A stretch of DNA of 64,000 bases from Liminaster sp017519885 (lineage in GTDB: Bacteria; Bacteroidota; Bacteroidia; Bacteroidales; UBA3663): the NCBI GenBank assembly GCA_017519885.1, contig JAFWRO010000007.1, forward strand, positions 48,963 to 112,962. The letters are read 5' to 3'. Positions 49,794 through 58,677 of this stretch are shown piece by piece; position 1 is the first letter of the stretch; every line of letters begins with the position of its first letter. A program made the translations under genes and the position numbers. The notes beneath the pieces are model-generated. The model saw nothing but the letters and a program-made list of their open reading frames with translations, searched no databases and had not been told where the DNA came from.

Positions 49794-50333
49794 ATGCGCT
49801 ATACGAAAGAAATATTCGACATACTGAGCAAGGGTGGTTTCATCGCCCAGAACTCCATCTCGCAGCAGCGTTCACACCTGTACGATGCCATAGAGGATGA
49901 CTTCAACGACTATCAGGAGTACTTCAGCGGCATAGGGTTCCAGTTGGAGGGTGGCAATGGCTACTACTATTTCTCAAGGGCAGAGAACAGGGTGGATCTG
50001 ACTGACAAAGTGCAACGCCTGGCACAGTGGATTGACCGTGTGGATTTCCTCAAGACGTTCAACAACACCTTTGCATCGGGCTTTACGTTCCGCAAGTCGA
50101 ACATCCTCGAACAGTTCTCAAGCGACATCGAGTTGAAGGAAAAGGCACGCAACCTATATACGGATGTGAAGACCAACGAAGAGAAGATCGACAAACTGGT
50201 AGGCGACCTGGAGCGAATGGGGTTCGTGGAGCTGGAGAACGAGCTGGACGGCACCTACAAGGTGACTGCCGCCTTCCACTATATCGAGGAACTGATAGAT
50301 TGTCTCACCATCATCGAAACGGAAAAGTCATGA
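49794..50333 (+). CDS. jetB: Wadjet protein JetB (MksE-like)
   Basis: The 179-residue product is the small KITE-type (MksE-like, DUF4194-type) subunit, expected to hold two winged-helix domains that bind the kleisin and DNA. Visible parts: KEIFDILSKGGFIAQNS near the N-terminus, YFSRAENRVDLTDKVQRLAQWIDRVDFLKTF in the middle, and VGDLERMGFVELENELDGTYKVT near the end, which looks like a winged helix with its beta hairpin. The stop codon overlaps the jetC start (ATGA), so the two are translationally coupled, as in other mks/jet operons. Confidence 0.82.
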   Translation: MRYTKEIFDILSKGGFIAQNSISQQRSHLYDAIEDDFNDYQEYFSGIGFQLEGGNGYYYFSRAENRVDLTDKVQRLAQWIDRVDFLKTFNNTFASGFTFRKSNILEQFSSDIELKEKARNLYTDVKTNEEKIDKLVGDLERMGFVELENELDGTYKVTAAFHYIEELIDCLTIIETEKS

Positions 50334-53300
50334 GAGCACTACGCAAGATCGCCTTTATCAACAGTGCCAATATACGTTATGCAGAAGTGAAGCTGGACGG
50401 CAACGTTCACTTTATCGGCACGCAGGGTGTGGGCAAGAGCACTTTGCTCAGGGCCGTCCTGTTTTTCTACAATGCCGACAAGCTGCATCTGGGCATACCC
50501 AAGGAGATGAAGTCGTTCGACGAATTCTATCTGCCCCATGCCAATTCGTACGTGGTCTATGAAGTGGAGCATGAGCACGGACCTTTCAGCATCCTTGTGT
50601 TCCGCTCGTCGGGCAGAGCATGTTATCGGTTTGTAGATGCCGCCTACCGAAAAGAATGGCTGGTGGACGAACGCGGCGAAGTGACGGCAGAATGGAAGGT
50701 GATACGCGACAGGCTCGGCAGTGCCTACATGAGCAAGATCATCGACCGCTATGAGCAGTATCGCGATATCCTCTATGGCAACAAGCAGACTGTAGGGAAA
50801 GAGTTTGCGCGCTTCCAGCTGCTGGAGACCAACAGTTACCAGAATATCCCCCGAAGCATACAGAACGTGTTTCTCAACTCACGCCTGGATGCCAATTTCA
50901 TCAAGGACATCATCATCCGTTCGATGAGCGATGAAGAGGCGAATATCGACCTGGGGTATTTCCGCAGGCAGGTGGCAGACTTTGAGCAGGAGTACAAAGA
51001 CATCTCCTGCTGGTACAAGCTGAACCAGAAGGGAGAGTCGATGGTCAGGAAACAGGCGGATGCTGTAGTGAAAGCCTACCACGAACTGCTGTACATGAGG
51101 CAGCAAATAGAAGAATTGTGCGGTGAGCTGAAATATGCCGAACGGGTGTCGCGAGAGAAACTCCCGCTGATCGAAGCTAGGATTGCAGAACTGACCCAGG
51201 AGCAAGACCGGCAAAAGCGCCTCGTGTCGGAGATCCAGCAAAAGCATGATGCTGAGAAAACGAAGCTGAACCAGGACCAGGGTGTTGTGAACGACAAACT
51301 GAAACGTCTGAAGGAGCGGAAAGAATACTATTCTGCTCAGCAGATAGAAAGCGTGCTGAGCCGCTGTGAAAGAGAGCAGGGTCTGAAGGCCGAACTTGAA
51401 AGTCTCAAGGACAAGCTGGCAGACCTGACAGCACGGTTCAACGATGTCACCACGAAATACAAGGCCTTGCGCCAGAATATCACCCATCAGCTTGAATCGT
51501 TCCGACAAGCGCAGCAGCAACGCATCCTCTCGGAAGAGGAAGAAAAGCAAAAGACTGACGAACGTTTGCTGAAAGCCTTCACGGTTGCGAGGACAGAGAT
51601 CGAGCAGTCTTTTACAGAGAAGATGACAGAAGCTTCGAATGTAATCGATTCCGTGAAGGCGGAGATGAATGATTGCGAAAAAGAACTTCTAAAATTAAAG
51701 TATCTCGTACCGTTCAAAGAAGAAAAGGAGTCGCTGAATCAGCAACTGTATGAGCTGCAACTCAGCGAGAAAGAGCTGACGGGCAAGATAGGCTCATTGG
51801 CTTCTGACATCAACCGCATTCAGGCAGAATATGACAAGAAAGAGGCTGAAACGACTGCTGACTACCAACGAAAGCTGGAAGAAAAACAAGCGGAGATTGA
51901 GAAATATTCAGCACAGATTACCGCTATTGACAGGTTGCTTGAACGCACAAAGGGATCACTCTACGAATGGCTTGAAGAGAACAAGATCGACTGGGAACAG
52001 AACATCGGCAAGATCATCAACGAGGAGAAGGTGCTTTATCAGACAGGTCTGCATCCGCAGATGGCCGAAGGTGCTTCGCTGTATGGCGTGAAGCTTGCCT
52101 TGACCGACCTGCCGCTTAATGTCAGAAAACCAAAGCAGCTTCAGGAAGAGAAGTCGAACCTGGAGAAGGAACTGAAGCGAAGAAAAGAGGAATGTCAGCA
52201 GATTCAGCAACAGCAGGAAAAGGCCATCGAAGCGTTGAAACACCAGTTCGCACCCCAGATAAAGGAACTTCGCCAGCAGAAGTCGCTTGCTGAAACGGAG
52301 CTTCGAGTGATACCTCAACGACGAAAGTCTATCGCTGTCAGAATCGAAGACTATGAGGCGAGAGCCAAGCAAATCATCGAGGAAAGACAGCATGCACTCA
52401 ATACGCGTCAGCAGGAGTTGGCCCACAAATTATCATTGGCACTAAGCACTCTTGAGAAGCTAAATGCCGACAAGCAGAAGCAGTTGAATGGTGCAGAGAA
52501 GAAGTATCGTGAAGCCGAGGACGAAAATGTCAAAGTGCATGCCGAGCGTGTAGCTACTATCAATGCCGAGACCAAGGTTAGCGAGAAGAACGCCGATACT
52601 GAACTGATGAGGCTGAAGCAACAAGAGATAGACGAGCTGAAAGGCCGTGGTGCAGATACAACGCTTGTGGAGGACTGCAAGGCGAAGATAACGTTGGCCG
52701 AAGATGAACTTCGCTTTATTGACGCGCATCGCAAACTGGTGTATGACTATCAGCGAGACAAGGAAGAGCTCTTTGACCAGGAGGACAACTTGAAGAATCA
52801 GAAGAAAACGCTTTCAGAAAAGCTGTTGCAACTGAATGAGAAGTATCAGCAACGCAAACTCAAGTACGACCAGCAGCTGGCTGCCTTAGGCAGGGAACTG
52901 GCAGAACGCAGAGATGAACAGAAACATCTGGATGAAGAATTGCAGAAAGCTGACCGTTTTGCTCATGACGAGAACCTGTGCCCACCGATGTATGCCGATG
53001 CGAAGGAGAAACAGACGTTGCGCACACCCGGACAGGCCGTTGACGAGCTGACGGGCATCATAGTTCAACGTCAGTCGCGCCATAACCAGTTCAAGCAGAG
53101 CGTCAATGTGTTCAAGAGCAATTTCTCGGCGAAGAACACTTTCAACTTCAGAACAGAGCTGACGATAGACGATGACTACCTTGATTTCGCCAGCAATCTC
53201 GACGACTTCCTCATCAATAACAAACTGGAAGAGTATCGGCGCAGGACCAGTGTACGGTATGTGGATATCCTGGCGCGAGTGTCGAAGGAGATGGGCGAGC

Positions 53301-53977
53301 TGACGCGCCATGAGTCGGACGTTGACAAAATTATTCACGAGATCAACAGAGATTTCAAGGAACGCAACTTTGTCGGAGTCATCAAGCTCATTGCCTTGCA
53401 GTCGATCCCCTCAACCGACAAAATGGTACAGTTGATGAAGCGCATCAAGGAATTCAATGATGAGAACCAGTTTGCCATGGGTGAGCTGAACCTGTTCTCA
53501 ACCGTCAACAGGGACGAGGTAAACCAGAAGGCAGTCAGTCATTTGCTCGACTTCATGAAGTCGCTAACGGATAATCCTTCGCGTCATTATCTGACGCTCT
53601 CCGACTTGTTCCAACTGCAGTTCCGCATCATCGAAAACGACAACGATACAGGATGGGCAGACAAACTGTCGCATGTGGGCAGTGAGGGTACCGATACGCT
53701 GGTCAAGGCGATGATCAACATCATGCTCATTAATGTGTTCAAGGAGAAGGTAAGCAGAAAATTCGGCGACTTCTTCATCCATTGCATGATGGACGAGATA
53801 GGCAAGCTGCATCCCCAGAATGTCAAGGGAATACTCGACTTTGCCAACGCTCGCAACATCCTGCTCATCAATTCATCACCTACAACCTATAACGTCTCTG
53901 ACTATCGCTACACCTATCTCTTACAAAAGGACGGAAAGTCGAAGACCATCGTTCATCCATTGATTTCGCAGAAATGA
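50330..53977 (+). CDS. jetC: Wadjet SMC-like ATPase JetC (MksB-like)
   Basis: The 1215-residue product is the SMC motor of Wadjet. The start at 50330 overlaps the jetB stop and places the Walker A (GTQGVGKST) at residues 30-38. Two long coiled-coil arms follow (about 230-500 and 560-900, rich in Glu, Lys and Gln heptads) around a hinge near 510-620. The head returns with the ABC region and a Walker B-like FFIHCMMDEIGKL near residue 1153 and a final NILLINSSPTTYNVSDYRY. Length is as expected for JetC. The coiled coil is long, with no disruption or frameshift. Confidence 0.9.
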   Translation: MRALRKIAFINSANIRYAEVKLDGNVHFIGTQGVGKSTLLRAVLFFYNADKLHLGIPKEMKSFDEFYLPHANSYVVYEVEHEHGPFSILVFRSSGRACYRFVDAAYRKEWLVDERGEVTAEWKVIRDRLGSAYMSKIIDRYEQYRDILYGNKQTVGKEFARFQLLETNSYQNIPRSIQNVFLNSRLDANFIKDIIIRSMSDEEANIDLGYFRRQVADFEQEYKDISCWYKLNQKGESMVRKQADAVVKAYHELLYMRQQIEELCGELKYAERVSREKLPLIEARIAELTQEQDRQKRLVSEIQQKHDAEKTKLNQDQGVVNDKLKRLKERKEYYSAQQIESVLSRCEREQGLKAELESLKDKLADLTARFNDVTTKYKALRQNITHQLESFRQAQQQRILSEEEEKQKTDERLLKAFTVARTEIEQSFTEKMTEASNVIDSVKAEMNDCEKELLKLKYLVPFKEEKESLNQQLYELQLSEKELTGKIGSLASDINRIQAEYDKKEAETTADYQRKLEEKQAEIEKYSAQITAIDRLLERTKGSLYEWLEENKIDWEQNIGKIINEEKVLYQTGLHPQMAEGASLYGVKLALTDLPLNVRKPKQLQEEKSNLEKELKRRKEECQQIQQQQEKAIEALKHQFAPQIKELRQQKSLAETELRVIPQRRKSIAVRIEDYEARAKQIIEERQHALNTRQQELAHKLSLALSTLEKLNADKQKQLNGAEKKYREAEDENVKVHAERVATINAETKVSEKNADTELMRLKQQEIDELKGRGADTTLVEDCKAKITLAEDELRFIDAHRKLVYDYQRDKEELFDQEDNLKNQKKTLSEKLLQLNEKYQQRKLKYDQQLAALGRELAERRDEQKHLDEELQKADRFAHDENLCPPMYADAKEKQTLRTPGQAVDELTGIIVQRQSRHNQFKQSVNVFKSNFSAKNTFNFRTELTIDDDYLDFASNLDDFLINNKLEEYRRRTSVRYVDILARVSKEMGELTRHESDVDKIIHEINRDFKERNFVGVIKLIALQSIPSTDKMVQLMKRIKEFNDENQFAMGELNLFSTVNRDEVNQKAVSHLLDFMKSLTDNPSRHYLTLSDLFQLQFRIIENDNDTGWADKLSHVGSEGTDTLVKAMINIMLINVFKEKVSRKFGDFFIHCMMDEIGKLHPQNVKGILDFANARNILLINSSPTTYNVSDYRYTYLLQKDGKSKTIVHPLISQK

Positions 53978-54834
53978 AGATTACGGCATCACTCATCAAC
54001 AGGCTTATCCGTCTTCGCAACGGTGAGAGACTGCCCGCCAGCCAGCTTCGTACCGAGTGGATTGATGAACTAGTGCGCGAAGGGGTGATTGTAAACACCT
54101 CTCATGGCAGCCAGCGTACCATCTTTGTGTCTCAGCCAGACGCATTCCAACAAGCTCTATCCGCCATCGACGAAAGACTATCCGATCTGGATTTGCTTCA
54201 AGACACACTGCAGACTGACGAGACATCTCGTTCTGTTCAAGCTTCTGTTACTGGCAATTCAAAACTCATAGCCATACGTTCATGTCCTGGTTTCCCTGTC
54301 AACTCATACGAACCAATACCTTGTATGCTGAATGGAAGCGAAATAACGGTAAACCCTGCCGAAGGCAGTTTTGTGTTTATAGCCGATTGGCAGTCGTTTG
54401 CCATTCCCTGTGACGTCATTGTTGTAGGCATTGAGAATATGGAGAATTTTCGTATGATTCGCCAGCAGCGAGCATTGTTTGAGCAGACGATTGGCTCCCA
54501 CCGTTTGCTGTTTGTCTCCCGTTATCCACAATCCACTGACCTTCGTTCCTGGCTGCAGTCCATCCCCAATCGCTATGTCCATTTCGGGGATTTCGATTTG
54601 GCTGGAATACACATTTTCCTCACCGAATTTCAAACCTTTTTAGGAGAGCGCAGTTCGCTCTTTATACCTGAAGATATAGACCAAAAGTTGGCTAATGGTT
54701 CCCTGGAAAGGTATAACGCGCAATACCCCAAATTCAATTACCTAACAACAGAAATTCCTGTTCTTCAGCATCTTATTGATACAATAAACATGTATCATAG
54801 GTGTTATGATCAAGAAGGATACATAAATGCTTAA
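53974..54834 (+). CDS. jetD: Wadjet Toprim nuclease JetD
   Basis: JetD is the nuclease that cuts plasmid DNA after loop extrusion. The 286-residue product starts in overlap with the jetC stop (ATGA). The N-terminal part has a small winged-helix-like segment (IDELVREGVIVNTSHGSQRTIFV). The Toprim domain supplies the conserved Glu in VVGIENMENFRM near residue 150 and the Asp-x-Asp in VHFGDFDLAGI near 208, both needed for metal binding. It is clearly shorter than the roughly 380-420 residues of better known JetD proteins, mostly for lack of an N-terminal arm, which suggests another subtype. Confidence 0.85.
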   Translation: MKITASLINRLIRLRNGERLPASQLRTEWIDELVREGVIVNTSHGSQRTIFVSQPDAFQQALSAIDERLSDLDLLQDTLQTDETSRSVQASVTGNSKLIAIRSCPGFPVNSYEPIPCMLNGSEITVNPAEGSFVFIADWQSFAIPCDVIVVGIENMENFRMIRQQRALFEQTIGSHRLLFVSRYPQSTDLRSWLQSIPNRYVHFGDFDLAGIHIFLTEFQTFLGERSSLFIPEDIDQKLANGSLERYNAQYPKFNYLTTEIPVLQHLIDTINMYHRCYDQEGYINA

Positions 54835-54846
54835 TCTTGTAATAAT

Positions 54847-55372
54847 ATGTCAAAAACGACAGTAAAGAAAACACTCATAGCCATGTCGAAGGAAGAAATC
54901 ATCGACATGGTACTGGCGATGTATGATGCTCGCAAAGAAGCGAAGGAGTATCTGGAGTTCTTCGCAAATCCTAACGAAGATGGAAAGCTGGAAGAGTATA
55001 AGAAGATTATCATTGAAGAATTCTATCCCTCAAAAAAATAGAGCAGCAAAATTGCAATTCTCGGTTTGTCGCAAGGCAGTCTCTGACTATAAGAAACTGA
55101 AGCCTTCAGCAGATAAACTGGCGGACCTGATGCTTTGCTATGTTGAAAACGCATGTCAGTTCACATTCGACTATGGCGACATGTGGGAGCAGTATTACAC
55201 ATCTGTAGAGAATAACTTCGAAAAAACTATGGCATTTATTGCTAAGAATAATTTATTGGAGCACTTCAAGCCGCGTTTGAGGCAGTGTATGGCGTGGGCC
55301 TCCCCATGCGGATGGGGATTTGCTGATACAATTGCAGATATATATTATGAGCATTTCCCTGAAGATGATTGA
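54847..55372 (+). pseudogene. DUF6155-type gene split by a frameshift at an A7 run
   Basis: The first frame (54847-55041) reads MSKTTVKKTLIAMSKEEIID to EEFYPSKK and stops. The next frame carries on with AAKLQFSVCRKAVSDYKK, LADLMLCYVENACQFTFDYGDMWEQYYTS and WGFADTIADIYYEHFPEDD to 55372. Together they match a DUF6155-like protein of about 174 residues. The shift lies at a run of seven A (55032-55038); six would restore the frame. Either a recent mutation, or polymerase slippage at the run yields some full product. It lies 12 bases after jetD in the same direction, so it belongs to the same transcript. Confidence 0.8.
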
Positions 55373-55465
55373 TTGTAAAACAAATGAGTGGCATTTCCCC
55401 AATTAGAGAAAAAAGAAAAATTTAACATAAAATAAAAATGCATTCTGACAAATAGGTAACTGCCA

Positions 55466-56065
55466 ATGAAAAGAATAACTCTTCTATCAATCGCCCTAAT
55501 GTGCGCCCTGACACTTCACGCACAAGACATAGAGAAGTTTGTCAAGTGGCAGATGGAGACGTATTCAGAGTCTCGGCTGCTGGATATCTACAAGTCGTGC
55601 TTTCAGGACTATATGGGTGCGGAGCACCTCGTTACGGACAGCGAGAGGGTGAAGGCGTATCTGGATCAAGAACTTGAGACGACTACGCTGGATGAGCTTA
55701 TGCCTTGGTATTATGAGCCATGCGGGATAGACAGCAACTACTATCGAGTGAGCATCAGGGCAATCAAGGAGAACATCATCACGGAGGAGATGCTGCTCGA
55801 TGCGTTTGTGCGTAGTGCCAATTCAGTTGAGCGTCCTTCGGTAGAGTCATGGCGTGACAAGTGGCATGTGATTATTGGTACGATTGACACGATGCGACTT
55901 GACCTCCCACACTATGATGAGGACAAGATTTTCATCGACAGCATCCTTTCCGTAGGAAAATATGCCATCAGTCATTCTCCAGAGTATCGCGAGACATACC
56001 ACCCTCACTATAGAATAGTCGAACATTGCATCTTTGAAAAAGAGATAAAGCCTCTCATGAAGTAA
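55466..56065 (+). CDS. Secreted protein of unknown function
   Basis: The 199-residue product has a signal peptide (MKRITLLSIALMCALTLHAQ). The mature part is helical and acidic (DIEKFVKWQMETYSESRLLDIYKSCFQDYMGAEHLV), with aromatic residues and two Cys (Cys near 46 and in YYEPCGID near 88) plus one near the C-terminus. Similar proteins occur in gut Bacteroidales, but I know of no function. No lipobox is present, so it should be soluble in the periplasm or exported. Its promoter is not clear. The 240 bases after it hold no feature. Confidence 0.75.
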   Translation: MKRITLLSIALMCALTLHAQDIEKFVKWQMETYSESRLLDIYKSCFQDYMGAEHLVTDSERVKAYLDQELETTTLDELMPWYYEPCGIDSNYYRVSIRAIKENIITEEMLLDAFVRSANSVERPSVESWRDKWHVIIGTIDTMRLDLPHYDEDKIFIDSILSVGKYAISHSPEYRETYHPHYRIVEHCIFEKEIKPLMK

Positions 56066-56235
56066 GCATTCGGCAAGTTCATTGTTTCTGTTGTGAACCA
56101 AAAACAATCCCCTATAATCATAGAGAATGTGATCAAGAATTGAAATAACGACTTATCAAAATCACTCAAAAAGAATGTTTTATATTATATCGCGCGCGAT
56201 TTATCGTTAAAAAACAAAAATAATTGATGCAATGC

Positions 56236-56266
56236 TTGCAATATAATAAAATAATGTCCATCTTTG
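56236..56266 (+). promoter_or_regulatory. Promoter of the glutathione peroxidase gene
   Basis: TTG at 56236-56238, a 20-base spacer and CATCTTTG at 56259-56266, one base off the -7 consensus. The start codon follows at 56307. Confidence 0.65.
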
Positions 56267-56306
56267 CATCGCAAACGATACAAATAACATTTAAATATAT
56301 AAAGAT

Positions 56307-56852
56307 ATGAAAAAGATTTACGAATTCAAGGCTCTCACGAGCAAAGGTAAGGAGTTGGATTTCTCGAAGTTCGAAGGCAAGGTGCTTTTGATAGTTAATA
56401 CTGCCAGCAAGTGCGGTTTTACCCCTCAGTTCGCAGGACTGGAGGAACTGAACCAGAAGTACAAGGACAAGGGTCTCGTCGTAATCGGATTCCCCTGCAA
56501 CCAGTTCAAGGAGCAGGATCCAGGTAGCGACGCACAGATTGAGGAATTCTGCCAGTTGAACTATGGTGTGACCTTCCAGATCATGAAGAAGATTGACGTG
56601 AACGGCGCTGCTGCCGACCCTATCTTCGAATATCTGAAGGCTCAGGCTCCCACCGAGGAGTACAAAGGTCTGAAGGCAAAGGCTACTCACGCGCTGCTCA
56701 AGAAACTCAGTTCCAGCGTAGAAAAAGACAGCGATATTCTTTGGAACTTCACCAAGTTCCTGATTTCGAAGGACGGTGAGACCATCAAGCGCTATGCTCC
56801 AGTTGCCGAACCGAAGGATTTTGAGAAGGATATAGAGGCAATGCTTGCATAA
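56307..56852 (+). CDS. gpx: Glutathione peroxidase-family thiol peroxidase
   Basis: The 181-residue product reduces peroxides; bacterial members with Cys in the active site usually work with thioredoxin. The catalytic set is complete: Cys36 in NTASKCGFTPQ, Gln near 66 and Asn near 65 in GFPCNQFKEQDPG, and Trp near 149 in ILWNFTKFLI. There is no signal peptide, so it acts in the cytoplasm. Length fits. The GFPCNQF motif adds a possible resolving Cys near 64. It is a single-gene unit with its own promoter and terminator. Confidence 0.95.
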   Translation: MKKIYEFKALTSKGKELDFSKFEGKVLLIVNTASKCGFTPQFAGLEELNQKYKDKGLVVIGFPCNQFKEQDPGSDAQIEEFCQLNYGVTFQIMKKIDVNGAAADPIFEYLKAQAPTEEYKGLKAKATHALLKKLSSSVEKDSDILWNFTKFLISKDGETIKRYAPVAEPKDFEKDIEAMLA

Positions 56853-56875
56853 GCGTCGATTCGATTCCCAAGAAC

Positions 56876-56928
56876 AAAAGAGGGTGCGGAAGCCAATCCC
56901 CATTGGCCAAAGACACATCCTCTTTTTG
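56876..56928 (+). terminator. Terminator of the glutathione peroxidase gene
   Basis: AAAAGAGG.TG pairs with CA.CCTCTTTT, with an inner CCAAT-CCCC-ATTGG hairpin, and the stem ends in a T run. The remaining 190 bases before the next gene show no clear signal. Confidence 0.75.
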
Positions 56929-57118
56929 TTTGACAGCACGAATCCGCATCGAAAAGAACGCACTTTGGGCAATAAAGCCAAAGGTTTAAATCGTTAGGAA
57001 ACTTTATGATTGTAGTCAAGAAATGCTAAAAGTGAGGAACTTGGGATAAACCACCGGGGGATAGTAACGTCAAAGAGGCAAACAAACAAGAATAATCACC
57101 TCAAACGGAAATAAGACA

Positions 57119-57583
57119 ATGAAGAAGATCCTGTTAACCCTCGTACTGATAGTAGCCTGCGCCGCAGGAACAGTTTTCGCACAGCCTCGTCACCACGGCT
57201 ACTACGGACGCCACTATGGCGGTCCCCACCACGGATATGTTCACTACAGACCAGCCCCCTACTATCATGGCAGCATCGGTTCGTTCATTCTCGGTGCAGC
57301 AATCGGCGCAGTTGTCGACCATGCCATCACAAAGGCAACCACCCGTCCGGTGGTAGTAGAGCGCACGGTCGTTGTCGATCAGGACGGTTACCCGATTGAT
57401 GCCGAAGTGGATCGCATCGAGGGAGAATCTCTTCCCATCGAGGCAGCACCCGAAAGAGAAGTTGTTGTTGTGGAGCGCAAGGCACCTGTAGTCATCGTGC
57501 GCAGCGACGCTCCCGTAATGATAATTGATGATCACGGTTTCCACTTTGAAACGCATCCACATCATCCTCAACCACTTCCATAA
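57119..57583 (+). CDS. Secreted His/Gly/Tyr-rich protein
   Basis: The 154-residue product has a signal peptide (MKKILLTLVLIVACAAGTVF, cleavage near AQ). Residues 22-55 are extremely rich in His, Gly and Tyr (RHHGYYGRHYGGPHHGYVHY), which suggests metal binding or surface association. Residues about 58-76 (GSIGSFILGAAIGAVVDHAI) have glycine-zipper spacing and could insert into a membrane. A valine-rich acidic part follows (RPVVVERTVVVDQDGYPID, then APVVIVRSDAPVMIIDD) and the end is His-rich again. I do not recognise a family. It is a single gene with a strong terminator. Confidence 0.75.
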   Translation: MKKILLTLVLIVACAAGTVFAQPRHHGYYGRHYGGPHHGYVHYRPAPYYHGSIGSFILGAAIGAVVDHAITKATTRPVVVERTVVVDQDGYPIDAEVDRIEGESLPIEAAPEREVVVVERKAPVVIVRSDAPVMIIDDHGFHFETHPHHPQPLP

Positions 57584-57628
57584 GATCAAGACGATAAGAG
57601 GATTATTAGTAGATTGTTGCGTTGAAAG

Positions 57629-57669
57629 GAAGCAGCCCGACGTGAGCCGAGCTGCTTCTGTTGTTTTTT
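57629..57669 (+). terminator. Terminator of the His-rich protein gene
   Basis: GAAGCAGC and GCTGCTTC form an 8-bp stem around a 14-base loop; TTGTTTTTT follows shortly after. Confidence 0.85.
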
Positions 57670-57714
57670 CCTCCTCTTCTTCCCTTACAGACGAGGCAAG
57701 GGGGCCTCGCGACA

Positions 57715-58443
57715 TCAAATCGCAAAGCCCCCTTGCCAGCCAATAACAGCATCGCGGAATGCCTCGGGCACGCGCACGAGATTGCCTGGAAGACGCAGTA
57801 CACGCTTCTCATCGCCCGTAGTTCCCTGAATGACGTAGTTGCCCGCCGCATCACCAAGTGCGGAGAGAACGGACTTCTTTGCCCTTGAAAAGGCCGTGGA
57901 ACGCTCCTTGTTGGTCTTGGTCCCCACCTTTTCGGATGAGCCAAAACGACTGCTCAATACTGTAGCAATCTTTTCAGCTAACTGGAGTGTAACCTTGGTG
58001 TGCGTCACGTTGGGACTGGTGTAAAGTGCGAGAGCAATACGCTTGAACTCTTCGTGGTACTTCTGCAAACCGGCAAGCGAAAAACCTTTATCAGGATGCA
58101 GCATAAAGAAGGTGTAGAGCACCTTCGAGTACCTGTCGATGAACGGTATGACAGTCACCTCATCACCACGCACGGCACAAATCTCCCAATAGCCAGCCAC
58201 ACAGTTGTGGTTGGCCATCTCATCTCTCTGCATCAAAGAGAGCGTAAAAGGACGCTTGTCGACCTTAGCAGCCACAGCCTCCTTGAGTTTCTCGATGTCA
58301 ATGCCATTCACCATAGCATCGGCAATCAAATCGAGCGGCACATACTCAGTCCACGCTTCCCCCTTGAAGTGCGCAGACAATGTTTCGATAAACAACTTCT
58401 TAAGTGCTTCCATTTTCTTGCAAATCATCAGTCGAACCTTCAT
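57715..58443 (-). CDS. Cytoplasmic protein of unknown function
   Basis: The product has about 242 residues if it starts at 58443 (MKVRLMICKKMEALKKLF); ATGs at 58428 and 58413 are also possible, while the one at 58464 lies in the promoter. It has no signal or membrane segment. Visible parts: DLIADAMVNGIDIEKLKEAV, WEICAVRGDEVTVIPFIDRYSKVLYTFFML, and a basic stretch (KERSTAFSRAKKSVLSALG). The end has a strand-rich segment (YVIQGTTGDEKRVLRLPG). I recognise no family. It lies downstream of the helicase/AAA+ pair on the same strand but has its own promoter. A role with them is not shown. Confidence 0.75.
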   Translation of the reverse strand: MKVRLMICKKMEALKKLFIETLSAHFKGEAWTEYVPLDLIADAMVNGIDIEKLKEAVAAKVDKRPFTLSLMQRDEMANHNCVAGYWEICAVRGDEVTVIPFIDRYSKVLYTFFMLHPDKGFSLAGLQKYHEEFKRIALALYTSPNVTHTKVTLQLAEKIATVLSSRFGSSEKVGTKTNKERSTAFSRAKKSVLSALGDAAGNYVIQGTTGDEKRVLRLPGNLVRVPEAFRDAVIGWQGGFAI

Positions 58444-58461
58444 TTTAACTATTCTCGGGCG

Positions 58462-58492
58462 CAAAGATAAGGCTTTCTTATGACATGTGCAA
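58462..58492 (-). promoter_or_regulatory. Promoter of the unknown cytoplasmic protein gene
   Basis: On the minus strand TTG, a 20-base spacer and TATCTTTG match the consensus. The start site would be near 58455, just before the ATG at 58443. Confidence 0.75.
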
Positions 58493-58677
58493 GAAAAATG
58501 GAGACTTTTTTTGAGTCAATACTGTTAATTTTTGCTAACAATAGTCATTTACACGACTTTTCCTTCTTCCATATTTAGAAATCTTCTCTCAAATTTAACA
58601 AAATTTTCCAAAAAGTGCTATCTTGCCCTGAACATCACTGACCAAACCCAAAGGATTTCAGGGCAAGAAAATAACAC

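Noticed and set aside
50330..53977. Housekeeping condensin MukB/MksB
   Set aside because: The operon ends with a Toprim JetD-type gene and lies in a defence island, which favours Wadjet over a housekeeping condensin.
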